Positions 16,179 to 25,201 of a stretch of 64,000 bases of DNA are shown here, piece after piece (within the stretch, counting starts at the first letter, position 1; each line of letters begins with the position of its first letter). This DNA comes from a virus: positions 1 to 64,000 of IMG/VR virus record IMGVR_UViG_3300033149_003115. One strand, 5' to 3'. Made by a program: the position numbers and the translations under genes. The notes below the pieces were generated by a model. The model did not search any database. It had not been told where the DNA came from and was given only the letters and a program-made list of their open reading frames with translations.

Positions 16179-16457
16179 CTGAAGGATGTGTCTTTAGATG
16201 AAGAGATAGATACCCTTGTAGATACAGAGATCCCTAAAGAGATAGAGGACATGATCATCGATAGACTTCTGAGCATAGTTCGGAAGCTCAGAGACAAGAG
16301 CATTGATCCATCCTTATCTGATATCATTATCCAACATATCCTGGACTCCCTCACAGTATCTTGGATGTATAACACGTACACTAGGCTAGTTCAAATGTCT
16401 GAATCAGGTAAGTATCCAGAGCTAGAGTGGTTATTCTTAGAAGGTAAAGGAGAGTAG
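16179..16457 (+). CDS. Unknown helical acidic protein, about 92 aa, possible CTG start
   Basis: AGGAGGT at 16165-16171 is spaced 7 nt from an in-frame CTG (16179) but 16 nt from the first conventional start, GTG 16188. CTG is therefore a reasonable start. The protein is helical with many Asp/Glu; no motif. Confidence 0.5.
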   Translation: MKDVSLDEEIDTLVDTEIPKEIEDMIIDRLLSIVRKLRDKSIDPSLSDIIIQHILDSLTVSWMYNTYTRLVQMSESGKYPELEWLFLEGKGE

Positions 16458-16460
16458 CTT

Positions 16461-16871
16461 ATGTACAAGGAAATACCCTTACCCAACAAGATCCAGAGCT
16501 ATGATGATCTAGAAGAGAAGATGTATGATCTAGGGTATCATTGGTGGTCAGCTTACTGTGGTATCTGTGATGAGAGGACAGATGAGATACCTGAACACTG
16601 TACTATTTGTGACCATCTGTACAATGGTATATCTAACGTTATCTCTAAGAGCTCTTTAGTCAGCTCTTGGGATGACATATGGCGTTTTAGCTACGTGATC
16701 CTCTCTGATACTATTCAGGACTTGTTGTATTCTGATTCTAAGATTAAAATCCTAGAGGGTACCTTGAAATGGATCTCAGATGAGACGTTTGAGCTCACAA
16801 GTCCCTACATTATCCTAGAGGATGATTTTGAGAATAGATACCTGATAATCAAGTCTATCCTAGGAAGATAA
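16461..16871 (+). CDS. Unknown protein with CxxC pairs, 136 aa
   Basis: YCGICDE...HCTICDH forms a likely zinc site at residues 32-57; the rest is helical/aromatic. Followed at once by family B copies. Function unknown. Confidence 0.5.
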   Translation: MYKEIPLPNKIQSYDDLEEKMYDLGYHWWSAYCGICDERTDEIPEHCTICDHLYNGISNVISKSSLVSSWDDIWRFSYVILSDTIQDLLYSDSKIKILEGTLKWISDETFELTSPYIILEDDFENRYLIIKSILGR

Positions 16872-16877
16872 CCACCA

Positions 16878-17111
16878 ATGGTCAGATGCTCTGAATGTGG
16901 ACAAGAGATACAATGCTCTTGGGATATATACTTCAGGAATAAGAGGAAGAAATGTATCTGTGATAGATGTTATCTTTATGCCATAGTTGATAACTATGGT
17001 ATAGGGTTCTTAAAGTCTTTAATGAAGAGAGGCTACTATAGATCACCTTGCACTGGGAAAGAATACTCACTAGAGGACATAAAGAAAATCATCATAGTAG
17101 AGGAACTCTAG
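16878..17111 (+). CDS. Family B zinc peptide (copy 2)
   Basis: CSECGQEIQC, KCICDRC, then SPCTGKEYSLEDI and tail KKIIIVEEL. The PCTG-K-EYS-x-EDI block is shared only with the next gene, so these two form a sub-group. Confidence 0.65.
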   Translation: MVRCSECGQEIQCSWDIYFRNKRKKCICDRCYLYAIVDNYGIGFLKSLMKRGYYRSPCTGKEYSLEDIKKIIIVEEL

Positions 17112-17113
17112 AC

Positions 17114-17437
17114 ATGACCAAGTTCATAGCCAAGTGTGCTGTCTGTGGTAAGCTATTTAGCTGTAATGGTGGTCCTGACTTTAACAAGAAAGACCCTATT
17201 TTAGATCCTGAAAGAGTGGTGAAAGCTGACAGATCATTTGCATCTCTATTCTGTCCTATCTCCCATGATCTCTTCTGTACGTGTGGTGAGTGTCATCTAC
17301 ACCAGCTATTTCGATCATTTGGGATAGAATATCTAGAGAACCTGATCAAAGAGAAAGGATATATTTATCACCCTTGTACTGGTACCAAATATTCTATAGA
17401 AGACATAGAGAAGATAGTACTATTGAGAGAGATATAG
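17114..17437 (+). CDS. Family B zinc peptide (copy 3, long form)
   Basis: 107 residues. CAVCGKLFSC, a long insertion, FCTCGEC, HPCTGTKYSIEDI and tail EKIVLLREI. Start ATG 17114 follows the previous stop; the frame is open upstream but overlaps that gene. Confidence 0.65.
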   Translation: MTKFIAKCAVCGKLFSCNGGPDFNKKDPILDPERVVKADRSFASLFCPISHDLFCTCGECHLHQLFRSFGIEYLENLIKEKGYIYHPCTGTKYSIEDIEKIVLLREI

Positions 17438-17438
17438 C

Positions 17439-17681
17439 TTGATCTGCTACAGGTGTGGAGCAGAGTTCAAGTGTACCAGGAAAAGATTCTTGTCTTGTAA
17501 AGAAAGATCCATATGTTTTTGTCAGGACTGTGCTCTAGAAACCATTAGAAGCTACTATAACTCATACCCTTATTTTGCTAGAACTGGATATAAGATTACG
17601 CTTAAATTTCTTAAGAATTGTTATGGCAAGGATGTCAGGATAGATGAACTTAAGAAAATATTTCTAGTCCATATATTGTGA
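17439..17681 (+). CDS. Family B zinc peptide (copy 4)
   Basis: TTG start directly after the previous stop. CYRCGAEFKC, CFCQDC, NCYGKDVRIDELKKIFLVHIL. Confidence 0.65.
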   Translation: MICYRCGAEFKCTRKRFLSCKERSICFCQDCALETIRSYYNSYPYFARTGYKITLKFLKNCYGKDVRIDELKKIFLVHIL

Positions 17682-17687
17682 TATAAA

Positions 17688-17939
17688 ATGGGTAAAGTAA
17701 TCTGCATAATATGTGGTAAAGAAATTGAATGTTCTAGAAGATGTTACCCTACCAAGATTAGTAACTTAACAACTAAATGTCAATGTCTAGAATGTAGGGT
17801 AAGAACAATAGGTGAGTACTTTAGAAAGACACCTGAACCCAAGAAGAGCTTTAATTACTTTCTTAAAGCTCTAGTGTCCTGCTTTAATAACATAGATCCA
17901 GATCATATCAGGAGAAAGCTACTTGCTTCTATACTATAG
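17688..17939 (+). CDS. Family B zinc peptide (copy 5)
   Basis: CIICGKEIECSRRC, CQCLEC, SCFNNIDPDHIRRKLLASIL. Last of the first tandem cluster; membrane paralogues follow. Confidence 0.65.
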   Translation: MGKVICIICGKEIECSRRCYPTKISNLTTKCQCLECRVRTIGEYFRKTPEPKKSFNYFLKALVSCFNNIDPDHIRRKLLASIL

Positions 17940-17956
17940 TGAAGTGATCTAATATT

Positions 17957-18301
17957 ATGATAAACATGATCACTATCTTAGAATTTCTAAAGTTCGTATG
18001 TCTCGATCTCTTTAGGATAAAGAGGAGGATGCTTAAGATATGGAGCAGCTATTTCCTATCTGATCCTTTGGTTCTCATTGTGGACACCCTTCTTAGCTTT
18101 GTTATAGGTGTTTCAGCCATAGGGCTGATATCTATAATATATCCAGACTTAGTTAGCATGTTCTTATCCTCAACTATCATAAACATATCCAGAGCTATTC
18201 TGGTCTTCACCTTGATAGGGATAGCTCTCTTGTACATCCTAGAGAAGTGGGATGAGTACACTCTAATGAGGAAGGGACATCCATTGTCTCTGGATCTATA
18301 G
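17957..18301 (+). CDS. Tandem membrane paralogue 1, 114 aa
   Basis: Amphipathic, basic N-terminal helix (ITILEFLKFVCLDLFRIKRR), two transmembrane helices, then EKWDEYTLMRK and end LSLDL. Shares the W-D-x-Y-x3-K element with the next three genes. Possibly membrane-remodelling or anchoring proteins; function unknown. Confidence 0.6.
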   Translation: MINMITILEFLKFVCLDLFRIKRRMLKIWSSYFLSDPLVLIVDTLLSFVIGVSAIGLISIIYPDLVSMFLSSTIINISRAILVFTLIGIALLYILEKWDEYTLMRKGHPLSLDL

Positions 18302-18302
18302 A

Positions 18303-18869
18303 GTGAGAAACATGACTATCATCTTATTCTTAGAGTATGTAATATCCAAGAGCAAGGACAGAACACTTGGACATTTATCAAGATATATCAGGAGATCTAG
18401 AAAAGAGATTAGAGATGGAAACTACTGGTGTCTAATGTTAGAGCTATCTTTACTATTTGCTTATCTAGTCATACTTGGTATCCTAGCTAGCAACCTGATA
18501 GACCTGATAACATCAGGTCATCTAGGAGAAGGGTTAGCTAATTGCTCAATATCCATGTTTCTACTAGGACTAACCCTATTAATCAGACCATCAGAGCCTT
18601 ATCACTTTAAACATGTCAATGATCTCAAGGGGATAAATGTAAGCACTGATGATAGTCTGATCAGAGTCCTAATATCTTACATCATTATCCTTTTTCTATC
18701 CCTGGGCTCAGGGCTTTATGCCAGCTACGATCCTTCATTCTCATCCATATTCTCTACTATCTCCAGATGGATATTGTTAGCATCTATAGCTTACTTCTGG
18801 TATGTCTACCTCAGAATACAATGGATAGACTATAACAGGTTCAAGCTTAGAGTGAGAGATTCTCTATGA
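18303..18869 (+). CDS. Tandem membrane paralogue 2, 188 aa
   Basis: Longest of the four, with two pairs of hydrophobic helices (about 42-85 and 118-160), QWIDYNRFKLRVRDSL at the end. GTG start two bases after the previous stop. Looks like an internally enlarged version of its neighbours. Confidence 0.6.
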   Translation: MRNMTIILFLEYVISKSKDRTLGHLSRYIRRSRKEIRDGNYWCLMLELSLLFAYLVILGILASNLIDLITSGHLGEGLANCSISMFLLGLTLLIRPSEPYHFKHVNDLKGINVSTDDSLIRVLISYIIILFLSLGSGLYASYDPSFSSIFSTISRWILLASIAYFWYVYLRIQWIDYNRFKLRVRDSL

Positions 18870-19180
18870 TGCTTAAGACAGTAGCAGAGTTCATATTGTT
18901 CCTAAGTAGAGAAATATTATACTCCCTCAAGCACAAGGTCTCTGCCTTACTGGATAACAAGATCATGTCTTATGTTATTATAAGACTGTCAATAACACTC
19001 CAGTTGTTCCTGGCTTTCCTGGGGATCCTGGTGATATCATCACATGATATAGGAGACAGATGTTTTAGCTATCTGTGTATTATATCTCTGATCTCTCTAA
19101 TACTGTATCCATACATCTATCTAAGAAAGAAATGGGATGAGTATAAAGATTTTAAGTCCAAGGTGGTGAATGAGATATGA
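18866..19180 (+). CDS. Tandem membrane paralogue 3, 104 aa
   Basis: ATGATG overlaps the upstream stop. Two transmembrane helices then KKWDEYKDFKSKVVNEI. Ends in ATGA overlap with the next copy. Confidence 0.6.
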   Translation: MMLKTVAEFILFLSREILYSLKHKVSALLDNKIMSYVIIRLSITLQLFLAFLGILVISSHDIGDRCFSYLCIISLISLILYPYIYLRKKWDEYKDFKSKVVNEI

Positions 19181-19500
19181 TATCTAAGAGCACTCTTATA
19201 GGGTTCATCCACTATATCTTCATTACATATCCATCTGGTTTCCTTAGAAAGAGAAGGGAGTCTCTGGGTAAAGTGGCATCCTATCTAGTGCTCTTGTTCA
19301 TCTCTGCCTTACTAGCATCTGGTGTAATGGGAATAATCAGCTTTCTAGACCCTTCAATAGTTAGGGTGTTAACATCCTCTGAGATCATGTTCTTCAGGTG
19401 TAGCTTCTACCTGAGCATTGGGGTTCTTGTAGCTCTTTTGTTAGACCACTTGTGGGACAGCTATATTAAGTACAAAGAGAGGATAGCTAATGAGATCTAG
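19177..19500 (+). CDS. Tandem membrane paralogue 4, 107 aa
   Basis: Basic N-terminal helix, two transmembrane helices, then HLWDSYIKYKERIANEI. The tail aligns with that of copy 3 (NEI end). Confidence 0.6.
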   Translation: MISKSTLIGFIHYIFITYPSGFLRKRRESLGKVASYLVLLFISALLASGVMGIISFLDPSIVRVLTSSEIMFFRCSFYLSIGVLVALLLDHLWDSYIKYKERIANEI

Positions 19501-19523
19501 AAGTTCACATCGAGGTCTTACTC

Positions 19524-19805
19524 ATGATCTGTAGAAAATGTGGTAGAAAGTTCACTTGTAGAGGTGACACCAAGGGTTGTGTGTTCCAGGAACACTTGTC
19601 AAGAGAAGGGTCTAGGGATGACACCTGCTTATGTGCTAAGTGCTACCTACTAGATAGATGGACATATCTCCATAATGTTCTCTATGCTTCTGATAAGCAT
19701 ATGAGAGACATTCTGGAGATCCTGAATAAGAGGAGATCAAGGATAGGATGTCAATACCTCTCAGAAAAGGATCTAGAGAAGGAATTAGTGATAATGTCTC
19801 TATAG
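19524..19805 (+). CDS. Family B zinc peptide (copy 6)
   Basis: CRKCGRKFTCRGDTKGC, CLCAKCY and tail EKELVIMSL. Has a longer spacer between the two cysteine pairs than most copies. Confidence 0.6.
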   Translation: MICRKCGRKFTCRGDTKGCVFQEHLSREGSRDDTCLCAKCYLLDRWTYLHNVLYASDKHMRDILEILNKRRSRIGCQYLSEKDLEKELVIMSL

Positions 19806-19821
19806 CAGAGGTGTCTCTGGC

Positions 19822-20310
19822 TTGTTCTCTTCTAGTTATATGATATATGTCAAGCTTATTGGGGGTACACCGAGGAGCATAGAACGCCTCTACAAAAGAT
19901 CTAACAAAGTATTCTCAGAATGTGTCTCTTCTGCTGTCATCAAGAGAAAGATCCTATCTGGTGTTTGGACTGTGGTTAGTGAGGTATTACAGTTCCTGGA
20001 AAGAGAGATATTATTTATCCTGGAGGAGAGAGGGGTAACAAAGGACAAGCTGGAGGATGCAATAATGATCAGTGACAGCATAGCTATATGTCCTATCAGT
20101 AACGAAATAGGAGAGATGTTGGAGGAATATTATAAGTTCAAGGATAAGATCATCAAGTCTTTCTATGCTCCATCTAAAAAGGAACATGAAAGAGTTAGAA
20201 GTGTGTTGATGACACTAGAGTCATTGAGGATATTCTCTCTGATGAAGGACAGAGATATATCCACAATATCTAACAAGCTAAGATCTGTAAGGGTAATAGA
20301 TGAAATATAA
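19822..20310 (+). CDS. Tandem paralogue E1, 162 aa
   Basis: TTG start with GAGGTG 8 nt upstream. Helical protein ending DISTISNKLRSVRVIDEI, which aligns with NLRYLANRLRSIRVSIEL in the next gene; internal blocks (FLEREILFIL / LIEDEVVSIL) also match. Function unknown. Confidence 0.55.
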   Translation: MFSSSYMIYVKLIGGTPRSIERLYKRSNKVFSECVSSAVIKRKILSGVWTVVSEVLQFLEREILFILEERGVTKDKLEDAIMISDSIAICPISNEIGEMLEEYYKFKDKIIKSFYAPSKKEHERVRSVLMTLESLRIFSLMKDRDISTISNKLRSVRVIDEI

Positions 20311-20323
20311 AAAGGAAATAGTG

Positions 20324-20827
20324 ATGTTCAAGTCCAAGTATTGTATCTCACTTCTAACCAAGAGAGGGACTTTCTGTTGTAGGATCCTTGGTCTGTTCAT
20401 AAGAGGAGAGGATGGAGTGTATTCCAAAGCTATTGACCCTTATTTCTTTAGATCAACAGACTTCAAGGCTAGATGGAAAATACTTACTCCTATCTTCTCT
20501 CTAATAGAAGATGAGGTAGTCTCTATTCTTAACACTGATTCATCAAGCTTAGAAGTAATATTAAGGGATCTAACAAATGGTGTAGGTACTCTAATCTGTG
20601 CTATTTCAGATGATCTAGGAGATCTTATACTAGAGATCTTTCTCCTCAAAGATCTAGTCACTGGACTTAGCCATAAGTATCCCAGACATGGCTCAGGATC
20701 TCCAGTGACCCCTAAAGATATCCTTAAGATCTTTGAGGATATCAAGGTTTTTTCTAATCTAGACAATAGGAACTTAAGATATCTAGCCAATAGGTTAAGA
20801 TCAATTAGAGTTTCAATAGAGCTATGA
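20324..20827 (+). CDS. Tandem paralogue E2, 167 aa
   Basis: ATG 20324 has AAAGGAAA 8 nt upstream and avoids overlap with the previous gene; ATG 20300 is possible. Helical, ends RSIRVSIEL. Duplicate of the preceding gene. Confidence 0.55.
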   Translation: MFKSKYCISLLTKRGTFCCRILGLFIRGEDGVYSKAIDPYFFRSTDFKARWKILTPIFSLIEDEVVSILNTDSSSLEVILRDLTNGVGTLICAISDDLGDLILEIFLLKDLVTGLSHKYPRHGSGSPVTPKDILKIFEDIKVFSNLDNRNLRYLANRLRSIRVSIEL

Positions 20828-20856
20828 ATTTAATAGGATATATGATGTGATCTTTT

Positions 20857-21129
20857 ATGATATGGCAAATATTAGATGAAGGATTCTACAAGATAGTTCT
20901 ATTTAGAGGGGATCAAGTCTTTGTAGTAGATGATAATACTCTAGATTTAAGGTATTTTATAGAAGATCTATGCAATGCTGAATACTCATATGAGGAAGCT
21001 AAGGATGTCTATGAATCCTTAAACGATCTACTCACTTTATGTGAAGAAAAGAATATTAGAGTAATTAATACTCCTCCTAAGTTTAATAGAGAAATCTACA
21101 AAGAAACATGGAATAGCATTTACGGTTAG
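20857..21129 (+). CDS. Paralogue of the gene at 9798, 90 aa
   Basis: YKIVLFRGDQVFVVDDNTLDLRYFIEDLC and NAEYSYEEA closely match the 9798 protein. Lower GC than that copy. Function unknown. Confidence 0.6.
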   Translation: MIWQILDEGFYKIVLFRGDQVFVVDDNTLDLRYFIEDLCNAEYSYEEAKDVYESLNDLLTLCEEKNIRVINTPPKFNREIYKETWNSIYG

Positions 21130-21158
21130 GTAATATTTAGATTATTAGATGAATTATA

Positions 21159-21179
21159 GTTACTTAATTATTAAGTAAC
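21159..21179. promoter_or_regulatory. 21-bp perfect palindrome upstream of MoxR gene
   Basis: GTTACTTAAT and ATTAAGTAAC flank a single central T, 27 nt before the ATPase start, in an AT-rich 77-nt gap. Best read as an operator or promoter element for the 21207-23718 pair. Confidence 0.5.
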
Positions 21180-21206
21180 AAATAAAAAACATAGAGAAGT
21201 GATAGA

Positions 21207-22442
21207 ATGCCAAGAGGTAGTATTAGATCAGGAAATATCTACTCCATAACCCACAACCAGCTAGTTAAGATAGTCAAGAGAGTGTATGAGACTAAGGAAT
21301 CGCTGTTTGTACAGGGAGCTATAGGGATAGGAAAATCAGAAAGTGTTAGAAGAGCAGCTAAGGAGATAGCTCAAGAAAGAGGTCTAGAGTTCATAGAAAC
21401 CAAGTCTCCCAACCAGTATCCAGATAGGTTCTGTTTAGTGGATATTAGACTAGCTCAGAAGGATGCTGGTGAGATCCTGGGGTTACCAGAGAACTATGCT
21501 CTAATAGAGAAGAACGATAACCTCGATATCTTACCTGTCAAGGCTCTAGACGTGTTCCTATCGAACAACCACGATTCTGAGTATAGGATCATAGACTACA
21601 TCACTAGATGGAATCCTCCATCCTGGTTCCCAAGGAAAGGCAATGGTATCATATTCGTAGATGAGTTTAACCTAGCTCCTCCTCTAGTACAATACGCAAT
21701 GTATGAACTCATTAACGATAGAGCTCTGGGAGATTATCACCTACCAGAGGGATGGGTGGTTATAGGAGCTGGTAATAGAGGATCACTGGATGGAGCTACC
21801 ACATTCGAGTTCCCAGCTCCATTGAACGACAGGTTCCTATGGTATGAGCTAAAGATGCCATCAGTAGAGAAATGGACAGAGTATGCAGCTCGTAACGGAG
21901 TGGACTATCGTATTATAGGGTTCCTACAAACCACGAGATCAGCTATATACACCTTTAACCCCAAGTCTAAAGAGAAGGCTTTTGCTACACCTAGAAGCTG
22001 GGTCAAAGCTTCTAGGCTTATTAAAGGGGTGGAGGATGAGGATCTAGTGGAGCTATACCTCTCAGGTGCAGTTGGTAGCTATGTAGCTAAGCAGTTCAGG
22101 GCATACCTCCAAGCTAGGAGAACGTTACCTCCCACAGAGAAATACATCAAAGATCCCAAGGGGACAATGCTACCAAAGGAGAACGATCTGCTGTACACAT
22201 TATGTACTAACTTAGTGGAGTACCTGTCATATCATAAGGATGACAAGGATCAGGGTCTTCCTATACTCAGGAGCATACTGATATTCAGTGAGAGACTGAG
22301 CATGGAGTTTAGGACATTCCTACTCAAGCTAATAAAGCTCTCAGATGAGTCTTACTTCAAGGAGAACATCATTAAAATACCAGAGTTTGATAGGATATGC
22401 TCAACCATATCCAAGTACCTATTAAGAGAGGATGATGACTAG
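21207..22442 (+). CDS. MoxR/CbbQ-type AAA+ ATPase
   Basis: Walker A GAIGIGKS at 37-44, Walker B IIFVDEFN near 150 and a GAGNR sensor-1-like segment near 190, in the MoxR/CbbQ arrangement. MoxR ATPases act as chaperones with VWA proteins, and the next gene is such a protein overlapping by 11 nt. Probably remodels or activates a target complex. A palindromic operator-like site lies just upstream. Confidence 0.8.
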   Translation: MPRGSIRSGNIYSITHNQLVKIVKRVYETKESLFVQGAIGIGKSESVRRAAKEIAQERGLEFIETKSPNQYPDRFCLVDIRLAQKDAGEILGLPENYALIEKNDNLDILPVKALDVFLSNNHDSEYRIIDYITRWNPPSWFPRKGNGIIFVDEFNLAPPLVQYAMYELINDRALGDYHLPEGWVVIGAGNRGSLDGATTFEFPAPLNDRFLWYELKMPSVEKWTEYAARNGVDYRIIGFLQTTRSAIYTFNPKSKEKAFATPRSWVKASRLIKGVEDEDLVELYLSGAVGSYVAKQFRAYLQARRTLPPTEKYIKDPKGTMLPKENDLLYTLCTNLVEYLSYHKDDKDQGLPILRSILIFSERLSMEFRTFLLKLIKLSDESYFKENIIKIPEFDRICSTISKYLLREDDD

Positions 22443-23718
22443 CATGACTGGAATGAGTGTAGAAGACAAGATAATCAAAGCTAGAGTCCAAATGATATCC
22501 AAAGCTCCATTCTATGGTACTCTGGTGATGAACCTTAACTTTAAAGAAGCAGATCCCAGAGAGATACCCACATGTGCGGTTACCCCTTATGGAACTGTAT
22601 ATTACAACAGAGAGTACATAGAGAACCTGACCCTGGAAGAGCTAAAAGGTGTACTAGTTCATGAGGTGCTTCATGTAGCTTTGCTACATCTGGAAAGAAG
22701 AGGAACCAGAAACATCATCAAAGCCAACATGGCTATGGATTATGCAGTTAACCTCATAGTAGAAGAGGACTTCTCCTTACCTAAGGGAGTATTGCTAGAT
22801 CACAAGTATCAGAACATGGCATGGGAGCAGATATATGATCAGCTACCAGATCCTGAGCTTTGTGATGGAGACTGTAGCAAGTGTCCTCTAGCCAAGGGTA
22901 TGGGTATCCCAGGGAGAGGGTTTGGTAACAAGGCATGTAGGAGATTTGGTAGCTTTGACAAACATATAACCAGAGATGAGCTAGAAAGAGCCAAGGAAGC
23001 TGCTAAGTCAGGTGCATCAAGTGATGATCTAAAGAAGCTAGGAATACCCAAGGAGATCCTGGATGAGGACACCTCCAAGTCTCCTAATTGGAGAAAGATA
23101 ATGTCTGATGCTTATAACTATGCCAAGAACGCAGGCAACCTACCAGCTGGGTTAGAAAGACTAGTGGATGAGTTCTCTCAACCTCAGATATCCTGGAAGG
23201 AGCTACTATCACAGTATGTTAGCAGATCTATTCCCTATAACTTCACCTATCGTAGATGCTCCAGGAAGTCTATAGTGTCAGGACACTACTTCCCATCTCT
23301 CTTGAAGGAGATGATAGAGGTGATGATATGTGTAGACACATCAGGCTCAATAAATGAGGATGATCTAAGGGAGTTCATGGGAGAGATACTAGGACTACTA
23401 AGAAGCTTTGAGAGAGTGGAAATAACATTGATGTCATGTGATACCCAGCTATACCAGGTCAACAAGGTGTCTAATGAATATGATCTAAGAGCATCCAAGC
23501 TAGTGGGTGGAGGAGGTACATCATTCAGACCTGTGTTCAAATACCTGAGAGAGGAAAAGAAGGACACCAAGATCCTAGTCTATTTCACTGATTGTTATGG
23601 GGACTTCCCTGATCCAGATGAGGTTCCATCTGGGTTAACAGTAATATGGGTGGTTACCAGAGATGGAAACCCTGAAGCTATACCAGAATACTTCCCATAT
23701 GTGGTTCAGCTTAAATGA
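22432..23718 (+). CDS. VWA-domain protein with HExxH N-terminal domain (DUF2201-like)
   Basis: VHEVLHVALLH (H77, E78, H81, H86) sits in the N-terminal metallopeptidase-like domain, CDGDCSKC follows, and a VWA-like domain begins at MICVDTSGS (about 298-306) with the MIDAS D-x-S-x-S. This architecture matches DUF2201/VWA partners of MoxR ATPases. Start is uncertain among ATG 22432, 22435, 22444 and 22453. A two-gene chaperone module with the previous gene. Confidence 0.78.
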   Translation: MMTSMTGMSVEDKIIKARVQMISKAPFYGTLVMNLNFKEADPREIPTCAVTPYGTVYYNREYIENLTLEELKGVLVHEVLHVALLHLERRGTRNIIKANMAMDYAVNLIVEEDFSLPKGVLLDHKYQNMAWEQIYDQLPDPELCDGDCSKCPLAKGMGIPGRGFGNKACRRFGSFDKHITRDELERAKEAAKSGASSDDLKKLGIPKEILDEDTSKSPNWRKIMSDAYNYAKNAGNLPAGLERLVDEFSQPQISWKELLSQYVSRSIPYNFTYRRCSRKSIVSGHYFPSLLKEMIEVMICVDTSGSINEDDLREFMGEILGLLRSFERVEITLMSCDTQLYQVNKVSNEYDLRASKLVGGGGTSFRPVFKYLREEKKDTKILVYFTDCYGDFPDPDEVPSGLTVIWVVTRDGNPEAIPEYFPYVVQLK

Positions 23719-23918
23719 GGTCTGGTAAAGACATCAATAAACCTATTTACTGTAGATCCATTTGTCCTGTGACTAGCTCTCATATATGTTGTGGATTCTG
23801 TAGTAAGCTACCAGAGTGTTCTCATTCCTGTTCTAGAGCCGATAATGAAACAGCTGAGGAGCTGATGACTTGTCCAGACTTAGTAACACTAAAGGATCTA
23901 GTATTAGAGAATCTGTAG
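23715..23918 (+). CDS. Family A Cys-rich peptide (copy 4)
   Basis: ATGA overlap with the VWA gene. YCRSICP, HICCGFCSKLPEC, C...C, and end KDLVLENL. First of four tandem copies here. Confidence 0.65.
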   Translation: MRSGKDINKPIYCRSICPVTSSHICCGFCSKLPECSHSCSRADNETAEELMTCPDLVTLKDLVLENL

Positions 23919-24100
23919 ATGATGTATTATATTGTAAATTTAGATGTGAGAATAAAGAACATAACATGGGTTACATATGTTGCTTCTATTGTAAATATAA
24001 GACAGACTGTGACAGTCTATGCCCAGAAATATCATATGATCAGGAGTTTGAGTGTCCTCTTCTAAGATCAGAAGCTGACCTCCTTCTGGAGGTTCTCTGA
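23870..24100 (+). CDS. Family A Cys-rich peptide (copy 5), overlapping start
   Basis: YCKFRCENKEHNMGYICCFYC and end DLLLEVL. The frame lacks a start near the expected place; TTG 23870 has GAGGAG 8 nt upstream, implying a 49-nt overlap with the previous gene. A non-standard start nearer the YCK motif is the alternative. Confidence 0.55.
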   Translation: MSRLSNTKGSSIRESVDDVLYCKFRCENKEHNMGYICCFYCKYKTDCDSLCPEISYDQEFECPLLRSEADLLLEVL

Positions 24101-24285
24101 TGTCCAAGATCTATTGTAAGTACTTATGTCATGAGAGAAATGATCACTTATGTTGCTATTATTGTGAAATGTTTGATGAGTGCATGTCACAAGAGAAATG
24201 TGACATCTATTCTGGGGAAGACAAGGACTTCAGGACCTGTGAGGATCTAATAACCTTAAAAGAGCTATTGATAGAGACATTGTGA
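24100..24285 (+). CDS. Family A Cys-rich peptide (copy 6)
   Basis: TGATG junction. MSKIYCKYLC, HLCCYYCEMFDEC, then C...C and the end KELLIETL. Confidence 0.65.
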   Translation: MSKIYCKYLCHERNDHLCCYYCEMFDECMSQEKCDIYSGEDKDFRTCEDLITLKELLIETL

Positions 24286-24446
24286 TGTCTAAGAAGATCT
24301 ATTGTAAAGAATGCTATAAAGGCTTGAGGTATTGTTGTTATTTCTGTCCTAGAAGGACTAAATGTGATAGTGAGACCTGTCTTTTAAATTACAAAGTATG
24401 TCCTTATAGAATCTCAGAGGGGGATGTATTGCTCAAGGAGTTATAG
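24285..24446 (+). CDS. Family A Cys-rich peptide (copy 7, shortest)
   Basis: 53 residues: KKIYCKECYKGLRYCCYFC, CDSETC, VCPYR and end GDVLLKEL. Starts at the TGATG junction with the previous copy. Confidence 0.6.
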   Translation: MSKKIYCKECYKGLRYCCYFCPRRTKCDSETCLLNYKVCPYRISEGDVLLKEL

Positions 24447-24460
24447 TCAAAGGTGGTATT

Positions 24461-25201
24461 ATGAGTAGAGAGAAGCTACTAGTAGAGTTTGATGTTGAGA
24501 AGACCATAAGCAGGAAATATGGGTACCAGGAGAAGCTATTGACCTACAGGGGTAGTGATACCAGGTACAAGGCTATCATCAAGGATGGTACATTGTGTGC
24601 TATTCTGGGTAGATACTACAAGCTAATACCGAATGAGGAAGTTCTAAAAATAGCTCAGGAGATATCCATAGCCAGGAACTTAGATCTAATGTTCTTTTCC
24701 TATGGATGGAGGCTTTACTGTATCTTGACAGATGGCTCTTTAGGAGTAATGGTCTCCAACAGTGTTGATGGGACCATAGCCTTAAGATGTGATGCCGTAC
24801 TTCAGCTTAAGAGGGGAATAGCTATCCTAGCTGGTACCAAGGTATCCAACATTTATCGTAGGCATAGCAAGACCCTAAGCATAGAGGATCTAGACCAAGA
24901 GATAGCTGAAATCTACAATGTCTCTAAAAGATACAAGCAATGGCTGGAGAAGCTAGATGACTATAGCTACGTGGATTATTATGACACCTTACATGAGCTT
25001 TTAACAAGAAACCTACCTAAGGTCTACACTGATGGGCTACTACACAGATACTACATTGGTAAGCCTTTCACTATCAAGGAGATATACGAGAGGATAGCTA
25101 ATCGAATATGGAGCAGAGACACTGATATCAGAACCAAGATAACCTTATATAAGAAGCTAAATGACGTGATTATGACCCTAGGAGTGGTGGATGTGTTATG
25201 A
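24461..25201 (+). CDS. DUF932-like protein, 246 aa
   Basis: YKAIIKDGTLCAILGRYYKLIPNEEVLKIA is the kind of block seen in DUF932 phage/plasmid proteins, followed by a long helical C-terminal region. Known DUF932 members are widespread on mobile elements without a defined activity. Assignment is by eye. Confidence 0.5.
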   Translation: MSREKLLVEFDVEKTISRKYGYQEKLLTYRGSDTRYKAIIKDGTLCAILGRYYKLIPNEEVLKIAQEISIARNLDLMFFSYGWRLYCILTDGSLGVMVSNSVDGTIALRCDAVLQLKRGIAILAGTKVSNIYRRHSKTLSIEDLDQEIAEIYNVSKRYKQWLEKLDDYSYVDYYDTLHELLTRNLPKVYTDGLLHRYYIGKPFTIKEIYERIANRIWSRDTDIRTKITLYKKLNDVIMTLGVVDVL

